A stretch of DNA of 64,000 bases from UBA4781 sp963556045 (GTDB taxonomy: Bacteria > Chloroflexota > Anaerolineae > Anaerolineales > Anaerolineaceae). A program made the position numbers and the translations under genes. Shown here piece by piece: positions 23,639-32,752 of the stretch (positions are counted from its first letter, which is position 1; the number at the start of each line of letters is the position of its first letter). The DNA lies in NCBI GenBank assembly GCA_963556045.3, contig CAUVYA020000002.1, positions 62,001-126,000 on the forward strand. The letters run 5' to 3'. The notes beneath the pieces are model-generated. The model made no database searches. It was not told the DNA's origin and saw only the letters and a list, made by a program, of their open reading frames with translations.

Positions 23639-25041
23639 TGTTCAATACTCTTCGCTCTCGCTTGTGGCTGTCGTATGCAATGATCGTTACCATCTTGCTG
23701 GTGGTGTGCTCCATCGGATTATTCATCGGGCTGCGCCAGAGTCCATTTCTGTCCCGGCAGGTGGTCAATCAATTGAATGTTTCTTCTGATTTGCTGGTAA
23801 GACGGCTGGAACCGATACTGGATCTGGATTCAGAAGAGTTGCAGGCAGCGTTTCTCGAAGAAACAGCAGATGCGACCGTTCAGGCTGCGATTCTGGATAA
23901 CGAAGGAGATGTTATTGCTTCCACTTTTCAAAACAATGTAGATCTCATCTCATTTATTCAAGAACAAAACAGTCTTCAGCAGGCAAGTCAATCAGATGTT
24001 GCGCTGGTAGAAGATCAAGATGAAAAGGAATGGCTGTATCAGGTCAGTCCCCTGTCAGGTTCGTTGTACCTGTTAACTGCCAGCGCTAAACCGCAGTACA
24101 ACTATCGAATGATGCAGGATGAGCTGCTGGGTCCGCTGATCCAGGCAGGTTTATTTGTGTTGCTGGTTGCTTTCTTTATCAGTCTGTTCTTAAGCAAGTG
24201 GATTGACCTCCCGTTACGGCGCATGGCTGAATCTGCTGATGCGCTATCACAGGGTGACCAGATCAATATACCGATGCAGGGACCAAAAGAAGTACGACAA
24301 CTGGCACAAACTTTCAACAGCATGAGCCAGCAGGTCACTGCCAGCGCTCGTTCACAGCGCGAGTTCATTGCGAGTGTATCGCATGAGATCAAGACACCGC
24401 TTACTTCCATTCAGGGCTTTGCACAGGCGATTTTGGATGGGACGGTGCATACGAAGAAGGAGATTAACAAAGCTGCCAGTGTGATCTTGATCGAGACCAA
24501 TCGCCTTCATCGCTTGATGTTGGATCTGTTGACACTGGCGCGTTTGGAAGCCGGCACAGACGATATGCAAACTGAAATGGTATCGGTTAAAGCAATGCTT
24601 CAGAATATGGTTGATAAATTTTCAATTCTGGCAGAACAAAATGCGATACAGTTGAAGCTGAATGAGCCTCCAGATGTATTTGTGCTTGGAGACGGTGACA
24701 GGCTGGCACAGGTCTTCTCAAACATCATCGATAATGCCTTGAAATTTACTCCTGTACACGGAAAAGTGGAAATTGCAGCAGATGCTGTTGAAAACGATAT
24801 AATCATTCAAATTGAAGATAACGGAATCGGTATTCCGCTTGATGAACACGAGAGAATTTTCGAACGGTTCTATCAAGTTGACTCTGCAAGAAAGTATGGA
24901 AAAAAGAAGGGTTTTGGTTTAGGATTATCGATAGCCCGTGAAATTATCCAATCACATCATGGGCAGATATGGGTAGAAAATAATCCGGATGAGGGAAGCG
25001 TGTTCTTTGTAAAGCTTCCTATTTTTATGAATAAGAGATGA
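23638..25041 (+). CDS. Sensor histidine kinase
   Basis: Membrane kinase of 467 aa: TM1 (about 11-31), extracytoplasmic sensor region (about 35-165), TM2 (about 167-186), HAMP (about 187-240), HisKA with phospho-acceptor H249 (SVSHEIKTPLTSIQGFAQ), and the ATPase domain with N-box NIIDNALKF, G1 DNGIGIP and G2 GFGLGLS. The start shares one base with the response-regulator stop (TAATG). The signal sensed is unknown; the periplasmic part has no recognisable domain. Confidence 0.94.
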   Translation: MFNTLRSRLWLSYAMIVTILLVVCSIGLFIGLRQSPFLSRQVVNQLNVSSDLLVRRLEPILDLDSEELQAAFLEETADATVQAAILDNEGDVIASTFQNNVDLISFIQEQNSLQQASQSDVALVEDQDEKEWLYQVSPLSGSLYLLTASAKPQYNYRMMQDELLGPLIQAGLFVLLVAFFISLFLSKWIDLPLRRMAESADALSQGDQINIPMQGPKEVRQLAQTFNSMSQQVTASARSQREFIASVSHEIKTPLTSIQGFAQAILDGTVHTKKEINKAASVILIETNRLHRLMLDLLTLARLEAGTDDMQTEMVSVKAMLQNMVDKFSILAEQNAIQLKLNEPPDVFVLGDGDRLAQVFSNIIDNALKFTPVHGKVEIAADAVENDIIIQIEDNGIGIPLDEHERIFERFYQVDSARKYGKKKGFGLGLSIAREIIQSHHGQIWVENNPDEGSVFFVKLPIFMNKR

Positions 25042-26045
25042 CAACAATGGAAAAAACCAGGCACCTCGTTTCAGTGATCGTACCCTGTTATAACGAAGAA
25101 AAAACGATTCAATTATTACTGGATTCTATTCTGAAACAGGATTTCCCCATTCAAGAGATGGAAGTGGTGATCGCAGATGCTTTCTCGCAGGATAAGACGA
25201 GGGAAAAGATCGCTGAATTCACCCGAGCGCATCCCGAATTGATTGTGCATGTGGTGGATAATCCGAAATGCACCATCCCTGCTGCAGTGAATGCAGCTGC
25301 CCGGGCAACGGATGGGGAATATCTGGTGCGGCTGGATGCGCACAGCATGCCATATCCCAATTACATCTCTACCTGTATTCGAGACCTGCGGGAAGAGAAA
25401 GGCATGAATGTAGGAGGGGTATGGGAAATCCATCCCGGTGCAGACACGGGTATGGCACGAGCGATCGCTGCAGCGGCAGCCAACCCGTTGGCTGTAGGTG
25501 ATGCACGCTATCGTTTTTCCAATCAGGAGGGTGAGGTTGATACCGTTCCTTTCGGATCATTTCGGCGAGACCTTTTCTTTGATATCGGTGGATTTGATGA
25601 GAGTTTGCTGGCTAATGAAGACTACGAATTCAATGTTCGCATCCGTAATCGCGGAGGGAAAATCTGGTTTGATCCGCATATTCGCTGTGTGTATTTTGCG
25701 CGTAAAAATTTGAAGGAACTGGCAAAACAATACTGGCGTTATGGTTTTTGGAAATTCAAGATGCTGAAACGCTATCCCGGCACATTACGGTGGAGGCAGG
25801 CGCTGCCTCCTGTTTTTGTGCTGGCAAATGTGCTGTGTCTGATCCTTTTTCCATTTTTAAACAAAATCGCGATCTTGTATCTGTCAGCTATGGTTCTATA
25901 TTTTTCTATCCTGCTTTCAACCGGAATTCGTGAAGCGCTCAAGAAAAAAGAACCCGCAATGATGATCTATTTACCTGCCGCTATCATGATAATGCACTTT
26001 ACGTGGGGCACGGGTTTTCTCATCAGTGCACTGACTAAGAAATAA
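25038..26045 (+). CDS. Family 2 glycosyltransferase, ExoA-like
   Basis: GT-A fold glycosyltransferase adding a sugar to a lipid-linked or surface glycan. The N-terminus SVIVPCYNEEKTIQLLLDSI binds the nucleotide; DxD-like metal site in RLDAHS; acceptor/catalytic region GGFDESLLANEDYEF with the ED motif. Two or three hydrophobic helices at the C-terminus (about 255-330) anchor it in the membrane, as in ExoA of succinoglycan synthesis. The ATG overlaps the kinase stop (ATGA). Starts the polysaccharide cluster. Confidence 0.85.
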   Translation: MTTMEKTRHLVSVIVPCYNEEKTIQLLLDSILKQDFPIQEMEVVIADAFSQDKTREKIAEFTRAHPELIVHVVDNPKCTIPAAVNAAARATDGEYLVRLDAHSMPYPNYISTCIRDLREEKGMNVGGVWEIHPGADTGMARAIAAAAANPLAVGDARYRFSNQEGEVDTVPFGSFRRDLFFDIGGFDESLLANEDYEFNVRIRNRGGKIWFDPHIRCVYFARKNLKELAKQYWRYGFWKFKMLKRYPGTLRWRQALPPVFVLANVLCLILFPFLNKIAILYLSAMVLYFSILLSTGIREALKKKEPAMMIYLPAAIMIMHFTWGTGFLISALTKK

Positions 26046-26067
26046 TTGAGTACAATATATATTCGAT

Positions 26068-27483
26068 ATGCAAAAGACAAAAAACAGGCGTTGGCTGATC
26101 GGACCGAATGAACGGAAATTTGTTTTAATTTTCGGTGATATCGTCGCGGGTGCTCTGGCTTTATTGATCGCATTGTATGCCTGGGCACAAAGAGACCAAT
26201 GGATCAGTTTCTCCTTACAATTTTTACGTGAGCGTCCTCCCTTCTGGTTCTATACCATGCCGGCGATGTGGATCATATTGATCCTTGATCTTTACAACGT
26301 GCGCAAGGCAGGCAACCGGCGAGAGACGTTGCAGGGCATCCTGATCGCAACGGTTGTTTCCAGTATCATTTACCTTTTAATATTTTTCATCGCCGAGCCG
26401 AAGACCTTACCCCGACGGGGAGTGGCGTTTTTCATCGGGTCGGCATCCATATTAACACTTCTGTGGCGTTTCACATATATTCAAGTATTCACAACGCCGA
26501 CTTTTCTACGGCGTGCGCTTATCATTGGCGCGGGACGGTCAGGCTGCACCATGGCACGCATCATTAAAAATAGCGTACCCATTCCTTTTAACCTGGTCGG
26601 TTTTATCGATGATGATAAACAGAAAGTAGGAAGGGTTATCGAGGGTCTGCCGGTATTGGGTGATAACGAAAAACTGTTGCACGCTATTGAATCAGAACAT
26701 ATTACAGACTTGATTTTCTCCATTTCGGGTGAAATGCAGCCGGAAACATTCAGTTCCATTCTGAGGGCAAAAGAAAATGGAATTGAGGTAACCACCATGC
26801 CGATCTTGTATGAAGAGTTGATCGGACGTGTACCGATATTTTTATTAGAAGATGATTGGATCTTACGATCATTTGTAGATCATGCTCGATCGACATCTGG
26901 ATACGATACCTTGAAAAGGATCGTTGATATTCTTGTGGCTAGTATTGGGTTTCTTGCCCTGGTTCTACTTACTCCTCTTATTGCGTTGCTGATTATGCTG
27001 GATGGCGGTTTTCCGATCCTGTTCAGGCAGGAGAGAGTTGGTATCAGCGGGAAACCGTTTGAACTGCTTAAATTTCGAACCATGCGGCAGGATGCGGAAG
27101 AAGATGGAAAAGCGCGCCTGGCAGTTGAAAATGATGAGCGTGTTACGAAAGTAGGGAAATTCCTGCGAAAGAGCCATCTGGATGAGTTACCGCAATTCAT
27201 TAATGTGCTGAAGGGCGATATTTCTATGGTTGGACCGCGGGCTGAGCGCCCTGAATTTGTGGATCAACTTCAGAAGGAAATTCCATTTTATAGGGCGCGA
27301 TTATTTGTTAAACCCGGTGTAACAGGGTGGGCACAGATCAATTACCGCTATGCATCCAATGTGGAAGAATCTGCCATCAAACTGGAGTATGACCTGTACT
27401 ATATCAAGCATCGCAATATCTGGTTGGATATCACTATCATTTTAAGAACAATGGGGCAAGTTATCGGATTAAGAGGAGTGTAG
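26068..27483 (+). CDS. Polyprenyl-phosphate sugar-1-phosphate transferase (WcaJ/exopolysaccharide initiating type)
   Basis: Transfers a sugar-1-phosphate from a nucleotide sugar to undecaprenyl phosphate, the first step in a surface polysaccharide. Four hydrophobic helices (residues about 15-140), a Rossmann-like CoA-binding-type domain (RALIIGAGRSG), then a fifth membrane helix and the bacterial sugar transferase domain with KRIVDILVASIGFL, LLKFRTM, RKSHLDELPQ, GDISMVGPRAERPEF and KPGVTGWAQINYR. At 471 aa it is of typical length for this family. The sugar specificity cannot be read. Confidence 0.9.
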   Translation: MQKTKNRRWLIGPNERKFVLIFGDIVAGALALLIALYAWAQRDQWISFSLQFLRERPPFWFYTMPAMWIILILDLYNVRKAGNRRETLQGILIATVVSSIIYLLIFFIAEPKTLPRRGVAFFIGSASILTLLWRFTYIQVFTTPTFLRRALIIGAGRSGCTMARIIKNSVPIPFNLVGFIDDDKQKVGRVIEGLPVLGDNEKLLHAIESEHITDLIFSISGEMQPETFSSILRAKENGIEVTTMPILYEELIGRVPIFLLEDDWILRSFVDHARSTSGYDTLKRIVDILVASIGFLALVLLTPLIALLIMLDGGFPILFRQERVGISGKPFELLKFRTMRQDAEEDGKARLAVENDERVTKVGKFLRKSHLDELPQFINVLKGDISMVGPRAERPEFVDQLQKEIPFYRARLFVKPGVTGWAQINYRYASNVEESAIKLEYDLYYIKHRNIWLDITIILRTMGQVIGLRGV

Positions 27484-27484
27484 A

Positions 27485-29380
27485 GTGAAGATCAATCTGA
27501 AGCTACGCAACCGCCACGTACTTCTAACAGACCTCCTGATCATTCCCCTTTCAGTTCTGGCGTCTTATATATTGAGGTTGGAGTTCTTCGAGGTTTTTGA
27601 TAATTACAATTATTCCCTGTTATGGATGATTGGTTTAGCATGGGTGATCAAACCTATTGTGTATTATCTCTTTGGCTTGTACCGCCGTATGTGGGCGTAT
27701 GCCAGTGTACCGGAACTCAAGTTGATCATCGTTGCGGTAACCACTGCTTCAGTCATTCTGGCAATTCCCATGTTGTTTCTATTGAACGGTAGGGTATTTT
27801 ACGCTTTTCCACGTTCTGTGTTGATCATCGATTGGGTCATTTCTATTCTGTTGGTAGGCGGGCAGCGTTTATCATTGCGGGTGTTTTCAGAACAGCGGGG
27901 AAAATCGAAAAACGAAAAAAGAGCTGAACCGAAAAAGAGAGTATTGATCATCGGTGCAGGGGATGCTGGCGCAATGGTGGTGAAAGAATTACAGCGCAAT
28001 CCACAATTGAACATGCACCCCATCGGATTCCTCGATGATAATATGGAAAAAAAGGGCAAGACAATCCACGGCATTCCCATACTGGGAGACCTGACGACGT
28101 TGCCCAAGGTACTTCCTTTCCGTCGTGTTGACGAAGTGATCATAGCAATCCCCAGTGCCCCCGGCAAAGTGATTCGAGAAGTAGCGAATTTGTGTCGAAA
28201 ACACCATATCGCTTTTCGCACCATGCCTGGTTTATATGAATTGTTGGGGGGGATGGTCAATATTTCTCGCCTGCGTGAAGTGGATATCGCCGACCTGCTG
28301 CGCAGACAACCTGCTCATACAGATGACGATAGAGTAGGTAATATCTTGAAAGATAAGGTCGTTCTGGTAACCGGAGCGGGGGGTTCCATCGGCAGTGAGT
28401 TGTGTCGTCAAATTGCGCGCTGGCAGCCAAAAACTTTGATCATGCTGGGGCATGGCGAAAATGCCATTTTTGAGGCATATCTGGAGATCAACGAACAATT
28501 TCCGACGCTGGATGTTCAAACAGTGATTGCTGATATACGCGATCATGATCGATTGGATCGTATTTTTAACGAGAAAAAACCCCAGGTTGTATTCCATGCT
28601 GCTGCCCATAAACATGTGCCTTTGATGGAGAGCAACGTTGATGAATGTGTCATGAACAATGTAGGTGGGACGAAAAATTTGCTGGATATTTGCCTCGCGA
28701 CAAACGTGGAACGTTTTGTCTTTATCTCAACCGATAAAGCAATTCTGCCTGTTAATGTCATGGGAGCTACCAAGCGTATGGCAGAGATGATGACGATTGA
28801 TTGCGCCCAGAGGTCCGGAAAACCGTACTCGGTGGTGCGTTTTGGAAATGTGCTGGGCAGCCGCGGCAGTGTGGTGCCTTTATTCAAGCGCCAGATCGCC
28901 AAAGGAGGACCCATTACCATCACGCATCCAGATATGCAGCGTTATTTTATGACCATCCCTGAAGCAGTGTATCTGGTACTGCAGACTGCCGGACTGGGAA
29001 AAGGTGGTGAGACTTTCCTGCTCAATATGGGCGAGCAGGTGCGTATCGTTGATCTGGCAGAAGACCTGATTCGCCTTTCAGGATTTGAACCCGGACGTGA
29101 TATTGAAATATCATTTACAGGAGTACGCGAAGGGGAGAAAATCAGTGAAGACCTGTGGAATCACGGTCGGGAATTTCATGAAACAGCACATCCGGATGTA
29201 TTTTATGAAGAAGGGCAGGATCAGCTATCCGGCAAAGACCTGCATGATACTGTAGAGAAACTGCTCGCGCTTGCACAGGTTGGGAAAAATGAAAAGATAT
29301 TAACGTTGTTAGAGCAGGCAATCCCGGGAGCATCGGTGCATAATTCTCAATCCTTGAATATTACGGCGATCGACTCATGA
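27485..29380 (+). CDS. CapD/FlaA1-like membrane nucleotide-sugar epimerase/dehydratase
   Basis: Four N-terminal membrane helices (about 12-125), a first Rossmann domain (VLIIGAGDAGAMVVKEL), and a second catalytic Rossmann/SDR domain starting VLVTGAGGSIGSELCRQI. The active site motif is FISTDKAILPVNVMGATKR, where the SMK-type lysine is conserved. Typically a UDP-GlcNAc 4,6-dehydratase, possibly an epimerase. It starts with GTG (27485) behind AGAGGAG and lies 1 nt from the sugar transferase stop. Supplies a modified sugar for the polysaccharide made by the neighbours. Confidence 0.9.
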   Translation: MKINLKLRNRHVLLTDLLIIPLSVLASYILRLEFFEVFDNYNYSLLWMIGLAWVIKPIVYYLFGLYRRMWAYASVPELKLIIVAVTTASVILAIPMLFLLNGRVFYAFPRSVLIIDWVISILLVGGQRLSLRVFSEQRGKSKNEKRAEPKKRVLIIGAGDAGAMVVKELQRNPQLNMHPIGFLDDNMEKKGKTIHGIPILGDLTTLPKVLPFRRVDEVIIAIPSAPGKVIREVANLCRKHHIAFRTMPGLYELLGGMVNISRLREVDIADLLRRQPAHTDDDRVGNILKDKVVLVTGAGGSIGSELCRQIARWQPKTLIMLGHGENAIFEAYLEINEQFPTLDVQTVIADIRDHDRLDRIFNEKKPQVVFHAAAHKHVPLMESNVDECVMNNVGGTKNLLDICLATNVERFVFISTDKAILPVNVMGATKRMAEMMTIDCAQRSGKPYSVVRFGNVLGSRGSVVPLFKRQIAKGGPITITHPDMQRYFMTIPEAVYLVLQTAGLGKGGETFLLNMGEQVRIVDLAEDLIRLSGFEPGRDIEISFTGVREGEKISEDLWNHGREFHETAHPDVFYEEGQDQLSGKDLHDTVEKLLALAQVGKNEKILTLLEQAIPGASVHNSQSLNITAIDS

Positions 29381-30366
29381 GTTTTGTAAATGAAATTGAA
29401 TGGCAAAAATATATCCAGCGCTACCCACAAGCGCATATTTTACAGACCGCGCAATGGGGAATGCTGAAATCTGAATTCGGATGGGAGCCGTATTATTTCA
29501 AGAACGAGACGTGTGCTGCACTGATACTGGTAAAACCTATCTTTCTTGGGTACAACATAGCATATATCCCCAAAGGTCCACTCGGGTGTGATTGGGTTAG
29601 TATGTGGCGTGAAGTGGATGAGTTTTGCCGCGAAAAACGCTGTGTGTTTCTAAAAGTGGAACCGGATGTGTGGGAAGAAGAAAGCCGAACTGCCGTCGAG
29701 AACCTGCCTGGTTTCAAGACTAGCGCTCACAACATCCAGCCCAGACAAACCATCGTGATTTCATTAAAAGGAACAGAAGAAGACTGGCTGGCAGGCATGA
29801 AGCAGAAGACCCGCTATAATATCCGGCTGGCACAAAAGAAAAATGTCGAAGTTGTCGTAGACGACCGTGTGGATATATTCAATGAGCTAATGCATGCCAC
29901 CGGGCAGCGTGATGATTTTGGCATTCATGCCGATGCGTATTACCAGCGGGCATTTGATCTATTTTCATCTGGGGAAATGTGCGCTCTTTTCACTGCCTAT
30001 TACGATCAAGCCCCCCTGGCTGGCTTAATGGCTTTCAAACGGGGCAAGCGTGCCTGGTATTTATATGGTGCTTCGAATGAGGTGGAGCGCAACCGTATGC
30101 CAACTTACCTGCTGCAATGGAAAGCGATGCAGTGGGCGAAGGAACATGGTTGCGAAGAATATGATCTGTGGGGAATCCCGGATGCAACCTTTCAGGAACT
30201 TGAACAGAATTTCACCGATCGGAATGATGGGTTATGGGGTGTCTATCGATTCAAGCGTGGTTTTGGCGGTGAGATCAAACGTTCTGCCGGTGCATGGGAT
30301 CGAGTTTATCATCATGCTATGTATGCAGCTTACCAGGCGTATACACACAAGAAAAAAATTTCATGA
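29377..30366 (+). CDS. FemAB-like aminoacyl/peptidoglycan-bridge transferase, first copy
   Basis: Lipid II:glycine glycyltransferase (FemAB) family, GNAT-like double fold; uses aminoacyl-tRNA to add amino acids to peptidoglycan stem peptides or other acceptors. Visible hallmarks are ILQTAQWGMLKSEFGW, YIPKGPLG, MKQKTRYNIRLAQKKNV, WYLYGASN and EYDLWGIPD with FKRGFGGEI. At 329 aa it is a short FemAB without a coiled-coil insertion. The ATG overlaps the previous stop (ATGA), and the NUDIX gene overlaps its own stop the same way. The acceptor is unknown. Confidence 0.87.
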   Translation: MSFVNEIEWQKYIQRYPQAHILQTAQWGMLKSEFGWEPYYFKNETCAALILVKPIFLGYNIAYIPKGPLGCDWVSMWREVDEFCREKRCVFLKVEPDVWEEESRTAVENLPGFKTSAHNIQPRQTIVISLKGTEEDWLAGMKQKTRYNIRLAQKKNVEVVVDDRVDIFNELMHATGQRDDFGIHADAYYQRAFDLFSSGEMCALFTAYYDQAPLAGLMAFKRGKRAWYLYGASNEVERNRMPTYLLQWKAMQWAKEHGCEEYDLWGIPDATFQELEQNFTDRNDGLWGVYRFKRGFGGEIKRSAGAWDRVYHHAMYAAYQAYTHKKKIS

Positions 30367-30878
30367 GCAACTATTGTCTGTTATGTGGAGAAGAACTACA
30401 ACCATTGGTACTGGAAGGACGTACCAGAGCAGCCTGCCCTCACTGTGGATGGATCTATTATCCGCAGCTTAAGGTTTCTGCGGGTGTGCTTCTTGAAGAA
30501 AATGAACAACTTCTGCTCGTCCAACGCGGGATCGAACCCTGGAAAGGATTATGGTATCTACCCGCCGGATATCTTGAGGTGGATGAGGACCCTGCAATCG
30601 GCGCCCAACGGGAAACAAAAGAAGAAACTGGATTACAGGTAACTGTTACCGGATTACGAAGTGTGAGTATGTATCAGGATGATCCTCGTGGAAACGGCAT
30701 CTTGATCCTGTATAATGCTATCCGCAAAGCAGGTGAGCTTGCAAGAAGCAGTGAAACATTGAATGTAGGTTTTTTCAAGATAGAAGCAATTAAAAAAATG
30801 CCGCTTGCCGGAGCCAGCCACACGCTGGCTATCAGACAATGGATCAAAGAGAAAGAAGAAGGGATACCGGTTGGATAA
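30363..30878 (+). CDS. NUDIX hydrolase with N-terminal zinc ribbon
   Basis: A 171-aa protein: zinc ribbon (CLLCGEE ... CPHCGW, two CxxC pairs at about 5-8 and 24-27) followed by a NUDIX domain with box GYLEVDEDPAIGAQRETKEETGL. Zinc-ribbon NUDIX proteins resemble NudC-type or ADP-ribose/nucleotide-sugar hydrolases. The start overlaps the FemAB stop (ATGA), and its own end overlaps the second FemAB gene by 8 nt, so it is tightly coupled with both. A role cleaning up nucleotide sugars or aminoacyl donors is inference. Confidence 0.9.
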   Translation: MSNYCLLCGEELQPLVLEGRTRAACPHCGWIYYPQLKVSAGVLLEENEQLLLVQRGIEPWKGLWYLPAGYLEVDEDPAIGAQRETKEETGLQVTVTGLRSVSMYQDDPRGNGILILYNAIRKAGELARSSETLNVGFFKIEAIKKMPLAGASHTLAIRQWIKEKEEGIPVG

Positions 30879-31971
30879 TACAAGCTGGAATGAGATCGTG
30901 TGCATGTTCCCACGACCGCATTTTCTTCAAACCTGGGAATGGGGTGAAATAAAAGAAAAATACGGCTGGGAAAAAGAATTCAAGGTGTGGCGTGATGAGC
31001 AGGATACCATCATCGCTGCTGCCATGATCTTGAAGCGCACAGCTCGTTTCATAAAAGGTTTGATCTCCTTCCGCGTTCTCTATATCCCCCGCGGACCTTT
31101 GTTCATGAAAGAGGACGACGCCACGCGAAAACTGGTGCTGGATGACCTGCAGCAATATGCTCGAGAACAGCGCGCAGTATTTCTGAAGATAGATCCGGAA
31201 ATCATCACCTACACAGGAATACCCGGCGATGTGGATGAGGTGATCCATCAGGAGGGAATCGCCTTGCAGGCAGAGCTGAAGAAAAGAAAATGGGTCTTTT
31301 CCAGCGATCAGATCCAATTTCGCAACACAGTTGTGATTGATCTTGAACCCGGAGAAGACGATCTGCTGGCAGCCATGAAACAGAAGACACGCTATAACAT
31401 TCGTCTGGCAGAGCGTAAAGGAGTAAGCGTCCGCCAGGCACAACCCGCAGATTTTTCACTTTTGTATGATATGTACCTGGAAACTTCATTACGTGATGGT
31501 TTCATTATCAGAGAACGACAGTATTATCTGGATATATGGGAGCTTTTTACAGCACATGCAATGGCGCAAGCCTTCATTGCAGAGGTAGATGGCGAAGTAG
31601 TGGCAGGTCTTTTCTTGTTCTTTGTGGGAAAACAAGCCTGGTATTTTTACGGCATGTCAACAGACCGGCATAAGGAAAAAATGCCCAATTATCTGCTGCA
31701 GTGGGAAGCAATGCGTTTTGCGAAAAATAGAGGTGTTATCACATATGACCTGTGGGGCGCTCCGGATGAATTTGAACCATCCGATCGTTTGTGGGGAGTG
31801 TTTCGGTTCAAGCAGGGGCTGGGGGGAACGGTACAACGTACTACTGGGGCATGGGATTACTCTTCTCGAAAAATCCTGTATTTTTTGTATCTGCAGGTGC
31901 TGCCTAAAGTATTGGACTTCACACGAAAGCGACGTCGAAAGGCGATGTCTGGTGAAATGAGTCCGGATTGA
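30871..31971 (+). CDS. FemAB-like aminoacyl/peptidoglycan-bridge transferase, second copy
   Basis: Paralogue of the FemAB protein at 29377-30366: FLQTWEWGEIKEKYGW, YIPRGPL, MKQKTRYNIRLAERKGV, WYFYGMST, TYDLWGAPD and FKQGLGG. About 366 aa. The start is taken as TTG 30871, because AAGGG (30859-30863) lies 7 nt upstream; the first ATG (30904) would remove conserved sequence. Two FemAB copies in one operon could add successive residues to one bridge, as FemA/FemB do, but the order and substrates are inferred. Confidence 0.87.
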   Translation: MDNTSWNEIVCMFPRPHFLQTWEWGEIKEKYGWEKEFKVWRDEQDTIIAAAMILKRTARFIKGLISFRVLYIPRGPLFMKEDDATRKLVLDDLQQYAREQRAVFLKIDPEIITYTGIPGDVDEVIHQEGIALQAELKKRKWVFSSDQIQFRNTVVIDLEPGEDDLLAAMKQKTRYNIRLAERKGVSVRQAQPADFSLLYDMYLETSLRDGFIIRERQYYLDIWELFTAHAMAQAFIAEVDGEVVAGLFLFFVGKQAWYFYGMSTDRHKEKMPNYLLQWEAMRFAKNRGVITYDLWGAPDEFEPSDRLWGVFRFKQGLGGTVQRTTGAWDYSSRKILYFLYLQVLPKVLDFTRKRRRKAMSGEMSPD

Positions 31972-31977
31972 TGAACG

Positions 31978-32748
31978 ATGGATCTTGACATCCGAGCTGG
32001 TGTAACCGCAATCGTAGTGGTGCTGATCTTCCTGGCACTTTTTACCTTTTTCCGTGCGTTCTCTCAGTTTAAAGAAGCGGGAAATTTACGGTATTTTGCC
32101 AAGCGCAAAGAGAAACAACACGCTGCTTTTCGAATCCTGTTATTCGCAGTCATTCTTCTAGCCGCTGCGTTGCTGTTTAATTCCAATATTGAACCTCTTA
32201 TTTACCGTGTCTATGAACCTTCTCCTACGGCGACCCTTACCCCAACCATTACGCTTACTCCAACGATTACATTGACACCTACCCCGACGATCATTCCCAG
32301 TGCCACACCGGTTCCGCTGTTTTCTCCGACGCCGATTTTGTCCATCATCATAAGCAGCCAGTTTACTTCTGAAACCACGCCTAACCCGGATGCATTGTTC
32401 AGTCCTTTGATTTTTGCAAAGAACCTGGATGAAAACTACCAACCCATCGAACCCGGTGAGGAATTCAATGCACCTGTAGAGGTGATGTACGCGGCATTCT
32501 CGTATGATGGTATGCTGCGCGGAGTCCAGTGGACTGCTCTGTGGTTCAGGGAAGGTGAGTTGATCTGCATGGAATCAATGCCCTGGAATGGCGGCTCCGG
32601 GGGTTATGGATACAGTGAATGCCAGCAGGAGGCGGATAAGTGGCAGCCGGGAAATTATTCCGTTCAGATCTTCGTGGGCGAAACCTGGAAACAGACCGGC
32701 ACTTTTCGCATTGCTGGAAATGGCGGGATAGAAACCCCCGAACCGTGA
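31978..32748 (+). CDS. Membrane-anchored extracytoplasmic protein with Thr/Pro-rich linker
   Basis: 256 aa with two hydrophobic helices (about 8-28 and 48-68), then a Thr/Pro linker built of TPTITLTPT-like repeats (about 80-115) and a C-terminal globular region (about 135-250). The C-terminal region contains NAPVEVMYAAFSYDGM and GNYSVQIFVGETW, resembling a beta-sandwich. The linker type is common in surface proteins that span a cell wall. It follows the second FemAB gene after 6 nt and ends the envelope cluster. Function not recognised. Confidence 0.65.
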   Translation: MDLDIRAGVTAIVVVLIFLALFTFFRAFSQFKEAGNLRYFAKRKEKQHAAFRILLFAVILLAAALLFNSNIEPLIYRVYEPSPTATLTPTITLTPTITLTPTPTIIPSATPVPLFSPTPILSIIISSQFTSETTPNPDALFSPLIFAKNLDENYQPIEPGEEFNAPVEVMYAAFSYDGMLRGVQWTALWFREGELICMESMPWNGGSGGYGYSECQQEADKWQPGNYSVQIFVGETWKQTGTFRIAGNGGIETPEP

Positions 32749-32752
32749 ACGA

